Of a stretch of 64,000 nt of DNA, positions 43,016 to 54,675 are shown piece after piece. A program made the position numbers and the translations under genes. The notes under the pieces were generated by a model. That model was not told where the DNA came from, made no database searches, and saw nothing but the letters and a program-made list of their open reading frames with translations. Location: assembly GCF_000499845.2 (NCBI RefSeq), contig NC_023759.2:21410716-21474715 (forward strand). The letters run 5' to 3'. This stretch comes from Phaseolus vulgaris (lineage: Eukaryota; Streptophyta; Magnoliopsida; Fabales; Fabaceae). Each line of letters opens with the position of its first letter. Position 1 is the first letter of the stretch.

Positions 43016-43359
43016 CTGTGTAAAACGTGTTTCCCATCCACAGTGTGAGTTTCTTGAGGTTTCTGCAGTTCTTGTGTGGTTGTGTGCTGGTGCAACCATT
43101 TTCGAAGTTTTTCACCGTTTGTTTGAGTTTTCGATTGATGAATTGAAGTTTTTCACCGTTTGTGCGAGTTTCAATCGGTAAATCGAAGTTTTTACCGTTC
43201 GTTTGAGTATTTGATCGGTGAATCGGGAATTTTAGTGGAAAAGCAAGAGGTTCGTGTTGAGATTGCGAGTTTCTGTAGAGGTTTTGACTGATTGATTGCT
43301 GGATCGATCATTCCGCTGGAGAAGATTCAGGTCGTTGGAGTTTGATCTGTTGGTATTTC
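43016..43359 (+). other. T5 untranslated leader
   Basis: About 340 nt with three imperfect repeats around CCGTTTGTTTGAGTTTTCGAT and GATCGGTGAATCG. No coding region is seen. Confidence 0.55.
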
Positions 43360-46300
43360 ATGAGAAAGATGAGAAGTACGCGTCCAAGTCCCGTTGTGCC
43401 GACTGCTGAAGAAGGCGCCATGACCATGGCACAAATGATGGAAATCATGCGCGCGTTGCAAGAGAATGTGGAGGCGTCGCGCATTGAGCAAGCGAAGATG
43501 CACGAAGACCTGGTCGCCTCTCAGGCCAGAAACGAGGAACTCAGCAAGGTCACTGAGGAATTGCGTCAAGCTCTTCACGAGCTGAGAGGACGCGCAACCG
43601 ATGAAGAAGTAACATCGTCATCGCTGCCGCGCGTCTTTCCGATGCCGTTTGCTCAGGCGATCACGGACACGGTGATCCCTGCGAGCGTGGTAGCTGTGAA
43701 AGCTTCTTTCACCGGCGTGGAGGATCATGAAGCACATCTCACTGCGTTCCACACGCAGATGATGTTGTCAGGATGCTCAGACGCAGTTTATTGCAAGGTG
43801 TTTATGAGCACACTCCAGGGAACAGCGCTGGAATGGTTTGTTAGCCTGCCTACAGGTCACATAACCAGTTTCCAGCATTTCTCAAAGCTTTTCTTCGATC
43901 AGTACATCGTGAACAAGGCGCCACCTAGGGTGTCTTACGACCTGTTCGACGTAAGGCAATACCAGGGAGAGTCCCTCAGGGACTATCTGAATCGTTTCGG
44001 AGCACATATGGTTCGCTCACCTGCCAAGGACGAGGAGATGTTGGTATACGCCTTTAAAAAGGGCGTACTGCCTGGACCTTTCAGCGAGGCGCTGATTAGG
44101 GGCCACCCCGCCACGTTTGCTGAAGTTCGGCGACTTGCTGTGGCCCACATCGCCGACGAGAGCGAGGTTGCAGAAAAGAGAGGGAACGTGGCTCCTGCTA
44201 GGCCACGGGCCCAAACTAGAATTCAGCCGCAGAGGGTGCTGGAGACGGCGGCGGCCAAAAAGGATCAAAGGACTCGCCATCCTTACGATCCAAAGAAAAA
44301 CAAGGGGAAGGGTCCAGGGCGCCTTAGGGAGTTCAATCGCTCCCCGAGGTACATGTTCGTCATGGGATTGGCGGACCTGATCGCCATTCCCAACATAGCT
44401 GCCAGGCTTAAGCCGCCTGAGAAAGTCTCAGACAAGGTGTTAGGACCAAAACCGAATGCATGGTGTGAATTCCACCAAAGTTTTGGTCACTCCCTTGATT
44501 CGTGGTTGGCCCTGGGTTACCAACTCGACGATTTGGTCAAGAGCGGCTTCTTGAATGACTACCTGCTGGACAAGAGAACGGGGTAAGCGTCGAGCTCTCA
44601 GCCGGTGAGCAGTGAGGGCCAGCAGCATGAGATGCCCACTCACGGCGAGATCCACACCATCGCTGGAGGTTTCTCAGGTGGTGGATGTACTGCATCACAG
44701 AGGAAGAAATATGCAAGGTCTGTGATGGCAGTAGATGTGTTCGAAGAGCACTCGTCAGATGTGGACATTACGTTCACAAAGGAGCATCTCAGGGACGTTG
44801 TGCCTCATGACAACGATCCCATAGTTGTCTCGCTAGTCACGGCGGGAAGGAAGGTCCATCGGGTACTGGTGGATCAAGGACGCTCGGCATATGTCATGTT
44901 CTGGCCGAGTTTCACCAAGCTGCAATTACCCCTTGACCAGTTAAGGCCCTACGGAGGATGCTTATATGGGTTCGCTGGCGACCAGGTGGAGGTCAGGGGA
45001 TACATTGAGTTGAGAACCACGTTCACAGACAAGGCGGCCTCGAGGACGGAGAAGATCAAGTACCTCGTCGTGAATGCCCCCTCGGCGTATAACATTCTGT
45101 TGGGAAGACCAAGCCTCAACAGAATAGGAGTTGTGCCCTCAACAAGGCACATGAAGGTTAAATTGCCGTCGATGGAAGGGGTGGTGATCACCATAAGGTC
45201 TGACCAGAAGGAGGCAAAGAAGTGTTACGAAAACAGCCTCAAGACCAAGAGGTCGGTGAGCTACGTCACCATGACCCCACCTCCCAGTGTGGAGCCTGGG
45301 ACAGCAGAGAGGCGAGTTGTCGACGCGGCGATGGAAGTGACCGCCGGAGGCGATGTCGTCATGGTTGACGCCGAAGCAGGGGGAGAGAACGCCGGTCGGG
45401 AGGAAGAAGCAAGAAACCGCCCAGAAGAGGCTAGGGAGTCGGGAATCGCTAGGGCGGTGATCGCCAGTGAAACAATGCCCAAACCCGTCGAGGAGTGGCT
45501 TGAGAGGGAGATCGGGGGCAAGGTCTTCAAGTCGGGAAGATCTTTGGAAGGTGAGATTCAAGACCAGATCGCCAAGGTGATAGAAAGGCATCTGGATGCT
45601 TTTGCATGGTCTGCTTCAGACATGCCGGGAATCGATCCCGATTTCTTGTGTCACCACCTAGCAATGGACACAAAGGTCAGACCAGTGCGACAGAGAAGAA
45701 GAAAGTTTAATGAGGAGAGAAGACAGGCGATTAGGGACGAAACGCAGAAGCTCCTCGCCGCGGGTCATATCAGGGAAGTCCAGTACCCTGAATGGTTGGC
45801 CAATGTCGTGCTGGTGAGGAAGAGTAACGGGAAGTGGCGCATGTGCGTCGACTTCACGGATCTAAACAAGGCTTGCCCAAAGGATTCATACCCTTTGCCA
45901 AGTATAGACGCCCTGGTCAACAGTGCAGCAGGGTGCAAGTTGTTGAGCTTCCTCGATGCCTTCTCTGAGTACAACCAGATCAAGATGCATCCTATGGATG
46001 AAGAGAAGACCGCCTTCATGACTAAGAGATCGTGCTACTGCTACAAAGTGATGCCCTTCGGGCTGAAAAATGCAGGGGCTACGTACCAAAGGTTGATGGA
46101 CAAGGTACTTGCACCGATGCTGGGAAGGAATGTGCAAGCGAACGTAGATGATATGGTCGTAACCTCGCTAGAAAAAAGCAAGCACATCTAAGATCTGGAG
46201 GAGGTGTTTACCACGATCGCCAAGTACAAATTAAAGCTAAACCCCGAGAAGTGCATTTTTGACGTAGAGGCAGGGAAGTTCTTGGGTTTCCTCTTGACTG

Positions 46301-47912
46301 AAAGGGGAATTGAAGCAAATCCTGATAAGTGTGCGGCCATATTGGCGATGAGAAGCCCGACTACCATAAAGGAGGTGCAGCAGCTTACAAGTCAGATGGC
46401 CGCCCTATCTCGTTTCGTGTCAGCTAGTGGAGAGAAAGGCCATCCGTATTTCCAATGCTTAAGGCGAAACAATAGGTTTGCCTGGTCAAAGGAATGCGAA
46501 GAAGCATTCGTAAAGCTTAAAGAGTACCTGGCGAGTCCGCCGGTTTTGTGCAAGCCTTTGGTAGGAACCCCTCTCAGGTTGTATTTTGCTGTAACTGAGG
46601 GGACGGTGAGTGCGGTGCTCGCCCAAGATCAGGATCATACTCAGAAACCTATCTACTTCGTTAGCAAGGTGTTACAAGGCCCAGAAGTAAGGTATCAGGC
46701 CTTGGAGAAAGCTGCACTGGCAGTTGTATTCTCGGCGAGGAGGTTGCGCCACTATTTTCAAAGCTTCACGGTGCTGGTGATGATACACTTGCCTATCCAG
46801 AAAGTCTTAAAAAAGCCTGATGTAGCTGGGAGAATGGTGAAGTGGGCGGTGGAGCTGTCGGAGTTCGACATCAAGTACGAACCCCGAGGACCGATCAATG
46901 GGCAAATTTTCGCTGATTTTGTGGTCGTGCTCTCGTCAGAAGTAGCACGAGTTGAGGGGGACGATTTTCGTTGGGTACTTTCGGTGGACGGACCGTCTAA
47001 CTAGCAGGGCAGCGGTGCTGGAGTCATTCTAGAAGGCCCAACGACGTGCTGATAGAACAGTCCCTGAGGTTTGCCTTTAAAGCTAGCAACAATCAAGCAG
47101 AATATGAGGCATTGATTGCAGGGATCTTGTTGGCTAAGGAGATGGGAGCTAAGGTGTTGGTGGCCAAAAGTGACTCGTTGTTGGTCACGGGACAAGTATC
47201 AGGCGAGTTCCAGGCCAAGGATCCACAAATGGCGGCTTACCTGGAGTATGTGCAGGATTTGAAGGGTTCCTTTGCCTCGTTCGATGTGGTGCATGTACCC
47301 AGGGAGCAAAATGCCCGAGCTGACCTGCTAGCCAAGCTCGCCAGCTCAGGCAAGGGGGATAGGCAGAGGACTGTTATTCAAGAAACTCTGAAGACGCCTA
47401 GGGCGTTTGTAGCAGATCACCAGGTTCTTCAGGTAAGTAAGTCGACGGGGAGAGGGGCGAGAAGTCACAGGTCCTTAACCCAGGAGACCTTGAGAATGCC
47501 AAGAATAAGAGCATGTCGAGGGGAGAGGGTGAACGTGGCGCAGGTCTGCGCTACGCATAGGCCAGACAAATGGATAACGCAATACCAGCGTTGCTTGGCA
47601 GATGGCGTTCTCCCGCTTGATCCGACGGAGGCTAGGAAGATAAAGAAGAACTCTGGCAAGTTCACCTTGATCGACGGCGAGCTGTACAGGTTTGGGTTTA
47701 CGCACCCACTCCTAGTATGTGTGCACGGTGAAAAATGCACAAGAATTATGGCCGAGCTCCATGAAGGTATATGTGGGAGTCACATCAGGGGTCGAGCTCA
47801 GGCTGCAAGAGCTCTCCGTGCAGGTTATTACTGGCCAACGATGAGGGAGGACTGCAAGAAGTATGCTCAATGTTGCAAGCAATGTTAGCAGCACGCCGAT
47901 TGGCACAAGGCA
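43360..47912 (+). pseudogene. T5 gag-pro-pol, broken and truncated
   Basis: It starts MRKMRSTRPSPVVPTAEEG at 43360. The gag core, knuckle CEFHQSFGHSLDSW (last Cys changed to Trp), protease VDQGRSAY (catalytic Asp retained, downstream Asp lost), RT with NVDD instead of YVDD near 46140, a degenerate RNase H and aRH follow. Stops are TAA 44584, TAA 46189, TAG 47002 and TAG 47886, with a 1-nt deletion near 47041. The Y-to-N change in the RT box would damage activity even without the stops. Confidence 0.9.
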
Positions 47913-47980
47913 CTCCTGTGCCTGCCTCTGAGCTACCCCTGGTCCTTTAGCACATCTTGAGGGGCTATCAATAGGAGACC

Positions 47981-48768
47981 ATGGGGAACTTCAGTGATGA
48001 GGTGCTGCCAGAGAACATGGCCCTCAGCCTTGGTGGATTCTTCGCTCATGCCAAATCTTCCTTCCACCAGGCTGAGGTGAAGGCCAAGGAGCAACAGGCT
48101 CTGACAGATGAACTGGCTCTAGTAAAAGAGCAAATGGCTAACTAGGCTCAACGATTCTTTACTCAAGAGGCTGCCTTGACCCAGGAGCTGAGTGTCCTTC
48201 GAAAGGCTGAGCTGGAGGCCAACAAAAAGCTTCACGATGAAGGTCAGAAGTACACCACCCTTCTAACCAAAGTGGTGCCACTACGAGCTGAACTAGTGCA
48301 ACTTAAGGAAGCTGTTGCGGCCAACATAGCCAAAATGACCAGCCTTGAAGAGCGCTCTGTTACCCGGGAGGTGCACCTGGGTAAGGTTGAAGATGATCTC
48401 AATGAAAAGATTGAAGCCTTAGCGAAAGCAAGGAGGAGCTTGTTGCAAAAACTGAGGCCCTTGAGAAAATCAAGGTTGAACTAGCTGAGCAGGCCAAAAA
48501 CTTTAAGGAGACCAAACAAGAGCTTTCAGAGAAAGCTGAAGCCCTTGTCAAAGCTGAGAAAGAGATGGCTGCCCAAGCTGAGGGCTTCAAGAAGGTCTAG
48601 ACAGAACTTATCGACGACGTTGCGGATGCCTACGCCATCGGGTTTGAAGACGCCCTAGCTCAGGTTGTTTGTAAACACCCTGAGATGGACACTTTGCCCT
48701 TTGCTACAGCGAACCACGTCGTCGAAGGGCAAGTCATGCCAAGGTGTCCTCAACCGAATGTTGCTTAG
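47981..48768 (+). pseudogene. T6 opposite-strand gene, coiled-coil exon (broken)
   Basis: Reads MGNFSDEVLPENMALSLGGF, then a coiled coil rich in Lys, Glu, Ala and Leu, ending with a region around VADAYAIGFEDALAQVV and the tail ANHVVEGQVMP, which matches the NEVVDGKVVP tail of T2, T4 and T8. A TAG near 48144 and a frameshift near 48430 break it. The N-terminal domain exon is not present. Confidence 0.7.
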
Positions 48769-49186
48769 CTTCTAGGCTTGAAAACTGTATTCCTAAGAAC
48801 ATTTCATACTTTGAATGTAACTTTGCACTTTTTAACTTAACTACTTTGCTCATTTATTCTTGCGTTTTTACTCGCCTCCTTTACTAACAACACTTCTGAT
48901 GCTAACTTCATACTGTACTTTTACGATTCTCTAGGACTTTGATCCTTAGGTAGCACGCTGTCTCACCCCTCACCTTTAACTTGCTTAACTCTTTGTGAAG
49001 GTAACAAGCATGCATGACCTTTTCGACTCCCCTTGTCTTTACCTCTTGCTTTGGACAAGGATCCTTTTGCTTTGGAACTTGTTTGTACCTTGCGATCTTG
49101 GGGTGCTTACCCTCAAAGCGCGTTTCTGGCCTCATCTTCGCTTAGAGGCGAAGGATGACTTATCTGGCCGAAGCCTACTGTTCATA
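48769..49186. other. T6 sequence between opposite-strand gene and tandem array
   Basis: T-rich sequence, no convincing coding region; probable 3' UTR of the opposite-strand gene. Confidence 0.4.
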
Positions 49187-49735
49187 CTTGGTGCCCACGC
49201 TCGAGGAGGAGGCGTCCTGAAGGATGCCGTCGTTCCCCCTCGAGGTGTCTAAACACCTAGACGACTGGTGCACTTGGTGCCCACGCTCAAGGAGGAGGCG
49301 TCCCGAAGGATGCCGTCGTTCCCCCTCGAGGTGTCTAAACACCTAGACGACTGGTGCACTTGGTGCCCACGCTCAAGGAGGAGGCGTCCCAAAGGGAGTT
49401 GTCGCCCTTGTCGAGGTGTCTAAACACCAAGACGACAGGTGCACTTGGTGCCCACTCCCTCTCGAGGTGTCTAAACACCAAGGCAACCCGTTCATCACCA
49501 GTCGAATTTTGCTAGTCACGCTTGGTGCCCACGTTCGAGGAGGCGGCGTTCCTAGAGGGAGCGACCATTCCTCCTTGAAGTGTCTAAACATCAAGGCAAC
49601 GGGTTCGTTTCTTACTGAACCGTGCTGTCTGCGCCTAGTGCCCACGCTCGAGGAGGAGGTGCCTCGGACAAGGTTGCCCCTCCCTCTCGAGGTGTCTAAA
49701 CACCAGAGTGATGGCGTTCTCCCCTGCATTGTACA
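49187..49735. repeat. T6 86-bp tandem array
   Basis: Units start at CTTGGTGCCC at 49187, 49273, 49359 and 49444, followed by two or three degenerate units to about 49735. Each unit has a GGTGT-CTAA-ACACC inverted repeat and a GAGGAGGCGTCC core. It lies at the same relative position as the arrays in T2, T4 and T8. Confidence 0.85.
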
Positions 49736-49775
49736 AAAACTCTGGAATACTTGAGAATGTAATTTTATTGGGTGA

Positions 49776-49814
49776 CCTCATTAAAAAACCCTTGTAAGGG
49801 AAAAAGAGTGTCCC
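49776..49814 (-). other. Conserved post-pol hairpin block of T6
   Basis: The minus strand reads CACTCTTTTTCCCTTACAAG then GGTTTTTTAATGAGG. CCCTT and AAGGG can pair. Confidence 0.6.
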
Positions 49815-49860
49815 CTGAAACTGTATACAATGCAAGAGTTTTTAACTGAAATAAAACTTG

Positions 49861-50893
49861 AGGTTGGCTGCATTCCAGGTCCGAGGAATGGGGCCTCCCT
49901 CCAAAGTCTCAAGCCTGTACGCCCCGTTTCCTAGAGCTTCTGTCACCCTAAAGGGGTCAGTCCACTTGGAGGGCAACTTGTTCTCCAACTAGTATGGGTG
50001 AGCCTTCTGCATTACCAGGTTAACGACTTGGAACTGTCTGGGTTTCAGCTTAGAACTGTGCTTATGCTCCACCCTTCTCTTTACTGGTTCAGCCTTATCC
50101 TCGCCTCCTCCCTCACCTCGTCCAGCAGATCCATGTTCACCCTTCTCTCTTCATTGGACTCTTCAGCCACAAAGCTGTGGAAGCGTGGCGAACTCTCCTG
50201 AATCTCAATTGGGATCATTGCGTCTGACCCGTACACCAAGCTGAAAGGTGTCTCTCCAGTGGTGGACTGAGGAGTGGTGTGTTAGGCCCACACTATTCTA
50301 GAAACCTCCTCCGCCCAGGTCCCTTTAGCTTTCTCGAGTCTCCTCTTCAGACCCCTGAGCAAGATTCTGTTAGCGGACTCTACCTGCCCATTTGTCTAAG
50401 GGTGCTTGACTGATGCGAACACCTGCTTTATCTCGACCTCTGTACACAGCTTGCCCAGTTGCTGGCTTGTGAACTGTGTACCATTTTCAGAGACAAGGTG
50501 CCTTGGCATGCCAAAACAGCATACTGGATGGCCACTACCAGATACTTCATCTGCCTTATTGCTAAAGGGAAGGGTCCCAGAATGTCGATTCCCCACGTGT
50601 GAAAAGGCCACGGGCTTTAAATCGACCTCAGCTCTTCTGGAGGCGCCTTGTGCCAATCGGCGTGCTGTTGGCACTGCTTGCACCGCTGGGCGTGCCTTAT
50701 GCAATCTTCTCTCATTGTGGGCCAATAATAACCCGCACGGACTACCTTCGACGCCAAAGAGCGTCCTCCCACATGACTACCGCAGATCCCCTCATGAAGC
50801 TCTGCCATTATAGGCGTGCACAGCTCTCCACTCACGCACACCAGGATCGGGTGAGTGAAACCGCTGAACAGCTCTCCAACCAGGAGGGTGTAC
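49861..50893 (-). pseudogene. T6 integrase and pol C-terminus, degenerate
   Basis: On the minus strand it reads FSGFTHPILVCVSGE, LHEGICGSHVGGR...CKQC (zinc-binding), core pieces around NRHSGTLPF and SENGTQFTSQQ, then LENKLPSKWTDPFR and TWNAANL. About 90 bp of the core are deleted near 50515. Several stops are present. The second catalytic Asp is Glu (GAA), as in T2 but with a different codon. Confidence 0.8.
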
Positions 50894-51130
50894 TGTTAGA
50901 ATGTATGGCTTTAAACTAGAGGGGGGGTGAATGGTTTAAAGAGGGTTTTCAAAAACCTTTAAGCCTTAAATGAAATTACTTCGAGAATATCTTGATTAAG
51001 AAATTAGTTTTTCAAAACACAAAGCAAAAAGCATAGCTCTTTGATCAACACTTCAAACTCTAAGCAATCTCAACTTTTTCTCTTAAGCAAAATCAGTGAA
51101 AAACTCATATATGTTTTTCTGTATATATTC
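50894..51130 (+). mobile_element. X, unclassified fragment inserted in T6
   Basis: 237 bp beginning TGTTAGAATGTATGG after GTGTAC. It contains CTAGAGGGGGGGTGAAT, which resembles the start of some plant LTR elements, but I cannot name the family. It is cut on the right by T7, so its second end and TSD lie outside the window. Confidence 0.4.
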
Positions 51131-51925
51131 TGATCCTGCCTGTTGACCGGAGCGCTGGAGAATGCCTCGTCAAAGGATCGACGTGCGCGCCGCTTCTCAC
51201 TTCCGTTCCTCCTCTGGATCTATCTCAAGAACCTGCAAAGAAACGATACGGCGCCGCTGCGGCCGATCGCACTCCGACGCTCAAGTCAGTGACGGTATCA
51301 CCAAATACTAAGAACTGGAACCGTGCAAACTCTCTCTCTCACAAACAGCTCTGTCACTCGCAAGCGTAAAGTGTATTAACTGAACGTGCGTACCTCAGAA
51401 AGTTCGTTAAGAGCTCTTATATACCTGGTGATTTTCTCTCTCCTGGCAGTTACAGACTTGGACACGTGGCTCGTATCCAACTGTACACGTGCCATCATCT
51501 GGAGGCTCCCTGACTTGGCGCTGCTTCTACTCTCATTTTGGCTAAGTTACCTATGCATGGTACTGCCCAGTGCATAGCTAACTTAGGAGTGCGATCCCTA
51601 CTGAAACTGGCGAGTTAGGGTCTTCATACACCTTCCCTGTGGTCTCGCCGGCCGCCTTCATAATCTGCTTCTCCTTTATCTTCGGCGATGTGCTTGTTCT
51701 GGCGATCTCCGACTGCTTGGTCGCCTGAGTCTGCATCTGGCGACTTCATCCTCAACCTGGCGATCGCCTATTCTGGTAAGCTGGAGATCGGAACACTCCA
51801 ACTTAACAATCGGCGACTACACGTGCCTCCCGACTTCCTTCCTAACTGCCAACCTGGCGCCTTGTCAACACGCCTACACTGTAGCAGGGTGCCACGTCAT
51901 CGCACCCGACCACCAGGGCGGTACA
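51131..51925 (-). repeat. T7 3' LTR
   Basis: 795 bp, plus strand TGATCCTGCC to GGGCGGTACA. On the minus strand it has CACGTG boxes and TATATAAG (51416-51423), like T2 and T8. The candidate left TSD is tattc (51126-51130); the partner is not in the window. Confidence 0.9.
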
Positions 51926-51941
51926 CAAGCCCCCCAGTCTT
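51926..51941 (-). promoter_or_regulatory. T7 polypurine tract
   Basis: The minus strand reads AAGACTGGGGGGCTTG, identical to the tracts of T2 and T4. Confidence 0.85.
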
Positions 51942-52523
51942 AAGCGAAGACTTGTCTAGCGAAAAGACTGAAAAAGCCTTCGTTAACACCGGTCTACGTG
52001 GCATGGACGCAGAATTCCAAGCGATAGTACTTTCTGTTGCTCTGACGCTCCACCAAACCCTTCGCGCATCGTTCGACACGTGGCTCTCATCAACGGCTAT
52101 CTTCATCTGCCGTTAGCGCTTCCCAAAACCATTTCGAAAACCCTTAAACCCCTTACGCTCCTACTGTTCCATCACTTTCTTCACACTTGCATACGCTCTC
52201 ATTTCCTTCTGCGAAAGCTCTCGACGTTCCTCGACGCTCTAGATCACCACCTCCCTTCAACGTTCTCCTGATCATCGAAAGGTAACTACTTTCCTTCATC
52301 TGCTGGGTTCCCTTGCATTTTCACCGATTTGCATCATCCTGTAACTGTCTGGTACATACGCTGTGGGCTGTTTTTCCATTTCTCCTTCTGCGTAACTTAG
52401 GGCTTTGTCGATCGTCGCAACGAACTCACATTCGTTCGTCTTTCACCTTCCTTCTATGATTGAGTCAGCCTTTGTAACCCTCCTGATTATTTTTTTCTTT
52501 CTTCTTCGTTTGCAGTTGCTATC
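51942..52523 (+). promoter_or_regulatory. T7 opposite-strand gene: promoter region and 5'-UTR intron
   Basis: A CACGTGGC G-box lies near 52077. A 234-nt GT-AG intron is predicted at 52282-52515 (GAAAG|GTAACT ... TTTGCAG|TTGC), ending 8 nt before the ATG at 52524. Confidence 0.55.
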
Positions 52524-53466
52524 ATGACTCGCACGAAGATCACCCCGAACCCCCCTCCATCAGCGCGAAACCCTCCTCCACAAGCACACGACTCAACGCA
52601 AGTTCGTGGTGCTCCCTCTTCGCAGGCTGTGAGGCCTGCGTCTTCCCAAACCGCTCTGGCCTAGGCGACTCCACCAAACGCTGGAGGAGCCCCCATCCCT
52701 CTGCCAGACTTCAAGACTTTATACCCATGGGCTAACCCAACCCTCTTAAAGGAAACCTCGTCGGTGAACACTGCGGGAGCGGTTCTGCGATTGACCAATG
52801 GGGACGAGGCCCACCAATCGTTTCACAAGGAGCACGATGAGAGAATGATGGTGCTGCCTTGCCCCGCCGCTCTGCCAGTGTGCGCCGATGACAAAGTGAG
52901 CGCCGACGGGCCCTTCTGCTTCGTCTACACCACTTTCTTCAAGAAGGTCAAACTCAGGTTCCCTCTTACTCGATTTGAGAGGGAACTCTTAACCGAGCTC
53001 AACATCGCTGCCGCCCAGCTTCACCCCAACAGCTGGGCGTTTGTCCGAGCTTTCGAGATAACGTGCGCCCACCTGGGGTTGCCCGCGTCAGTGGACGTGT
53101 TTTTATTCCTGTTTGAGGCCAAGCACCCAGGAGATCGCCTGTGGGTCAGCCTGAATGCCATTGCTGGGAGATCCATTTTCACCATCTTCCAGCAGTCGTA
53201 CAAGGATTGGAAGGGGAAGTTCATCCAGGTTCGCGCAAATGACAAAGACCCTTCCCTTCTCGACGGTTTCCCATTGTAATGGGTGGACAAGGGGAAAAAG
53301 GAGTCCAAGAGATGCTTCAGGAGGCCCAGAAGTCCTGATAGCATGGGAGCTTTGGACCGAGACCTTTGCCTATTCTGGAAGAGGGTGGCAGATGCCCACA
53401 TAACATTCTTGACCCCCACCCTGATTTCCTTCGAGTTCTTTGAGGACCAGTTGGAATTCCAAATAG
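52524..53466 (+). pseudogene. T7 opposite-strand gene, exon 1 (broken)
   Basis: MTRTKITPNPPPSARN start, followed by the same N-terminal domain as T2 and T8 (LTRFERELLTELN). Stops are TAG 52662 (Gln, C-to-T) and TAA 53277 (Tyr). It ends CAAATAG|GTCAGG at the conserved phase-1 donor. T8 is inserted 51 nt into the intron. Confidence 0.85.
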
Positions 53467-53517
53467 GTCAGGACGCTACACTCTTGTCTTGACATTGCTT
53501 CTGATATTGTTTCTGGG

Positions 53518-54309
53518 TGTACCGCCCTGATGGTCGGATGCGATGACGTGGCATCCTGTTGCAGTGTAGGCGTGTTGACAAGGCGCCAGGTTGACAGTTA
53601 GGAAGGAAATCGGGAGGTACGTGTAGTCGCCGATAGTCAAGTTGGCGTGTTTCGGTCTCTGGCGTACCAGAATAGGCGATCGCCAGTTTGGGGATGAAGT
53701 CGCCAGATGCAGACTCAGGCGACCAGGCAGTCGGAGATCGCCAGAACAAGCACATCGCCAAAAGATAAAGAAGAAGCAGATTATGAAGGCGGCCGGCGAG
53801 ACCACAGGGAAGGTGTATGAAGGCCCTACCTCGCCAGTTTCAGTAGAGATCGCACTCCTGAGTTAGCTATGCACTGGGCAGCACCATGCATAGGTAACTT
53901 AGCCAAATGAGAGTAGAAGTAGCGCCAAGTCAGGGAGCCTCCAGATGATGGCACGTGTACAGTCGGATGCAAGCCACGTGTCCAAATCTGTAACTGCCAG
54001 GAGAGAGAAAATCACCAGGTATATAAGAGTTCTTAACAGATTTCCTAAGGTACGCACGTTCAGTTCATACACTTTACGCTTGCGAGTGACAGAGCTGTTT
54101 GTGAGAGAGATTTGCACGGTTCCAGTTCTTAGTATTTGGTGATACCGTCACTGACTTGAGCGTCGGAGTGCGATCGGCCGCAGCGGCGCCGTATCGTTTC
54201 TTTGCAGGTTCTTGAGATAGATCCAGGGAAGGAACGGAAGTGAGGAGCGGCGCGCACGTCGATCCTTTGACGAGGCATTCTCCAGCGCTCCGGTCAACAG
54301 GCAGGATCA
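53518..54309 (+). repeat. T8 5' LTR
   Basis: 792 bp from TGTACCGCCCTGATGG to GGCAGGATCA. CACGTG boxes lie at 53952-53957 and 53975-53980, TATATAAG at 54020-54027, and the R/U5 block near 54150-54210. It is close to the T7 LTR. Confidence 0.93.
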
Positions 54310-54311
54310 TC

Positions 54312-54329
54312 AGGCGCCCACCGTGGGGC
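54312..54329 (+). promoter_or_regulatory. T8 primer binding site (tRNA-Lys CUU, first base mismatched)
   Basis: AGGCGCCCACCGTGGGGC, identical to the T2 site, 2 nt from the LTR. Confidence 0.82.
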
Positions 54330-54675
54330 CGTGTAAAACGTGCTCCCATCCACAGCGTGAGTTCGTGGAGATTTTTGAGGTTTCCTGCGCGGTTGTGTGC
54401 TGGTGCAACCGTCGTTCTTGGTTTCTTTGAGTTTCGTTCGGTGAAGTTTGTGTTTTAAACCGTTCGTTTGGCTTTTCGATCGGTGGATTCGAGTTTTTTC
54501 GAGTGGTTGTTTGGTTCGCGGGGAAACGGTGGTTTTGGTGGAGCTGCGTTTTCTCTTTGAAGGTTCCCGGTTTCTTGAAGTCCTTGCGCAGTTTTCTTGA
54601 ATCTTCTCCGGTTGTTCGCTGATTCGTTCGCGGTTGAAGTGTTATTTGCTGTGCTTCTGTGGTTCGCTGAAGTTG
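54330..54675 (+). other. T8 untranslated leader
   Basis: About 345 nt, T-rich, with one GATCGGTGGATTCGAG unit of the repeat type seen in the T2 and T5 leaders. No coding region is seen. Confidence 0.55.

Larger units (their letters stand above)
42041..47912 (+). mobile_element. T5, beta-like Tat element, truncated in integrase
   Basis: Plus-oriented: 5' LTR, PBS, leader, then gag, protease, RT, RNase H and aRH in collinear order with T8, stopping in the integrase zinc-binding domain at about 47912. The 3' part and 3' LTR are missing. Sequence passes directly into T6. Confidence 0.9.
47913..50893 (-). mobile_element. T6, Tat fragment (pol end, arrays, opposite-strand gene)
   Basis: Minus-oriented piece without LTRs. 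From right to left it holds degenerate integrase and the pol C-terminus, the conserved hairpin block, an 86-bp tandem array and the coiled-coil exon of the opposite-strand gene. The left end abuts T5 and the right end is split by X. Confidence 0.78.
51131..53517 (-). mobile_element. T7, beta-family Tat element, left (3') part
   Basis: Minus-oriented: 3' LTR, PPT, then the opposite-strand gene reading plus, interrupted in its intron by T8 at 53518. The rest should lie right of T8, outside the window. Confidence 0.85.

Noticed and set aside
44584..44586. Stop codon between gag and protease in T5 as programmed readthrough
   Set aside because: T8 has an uninterrupted gag-pol frame at this place, and T5 has several other stops plus a 1-nt deletion, so simple decay explains it.
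51131..54309. T7 and T8 LTRs as the two LTRs of one element
   Set aside because: They are in opposite orientation, and each is followed by the internal region expected for its own strand (PPT and opposite-strand gene for T7, PBS and gag for T8).
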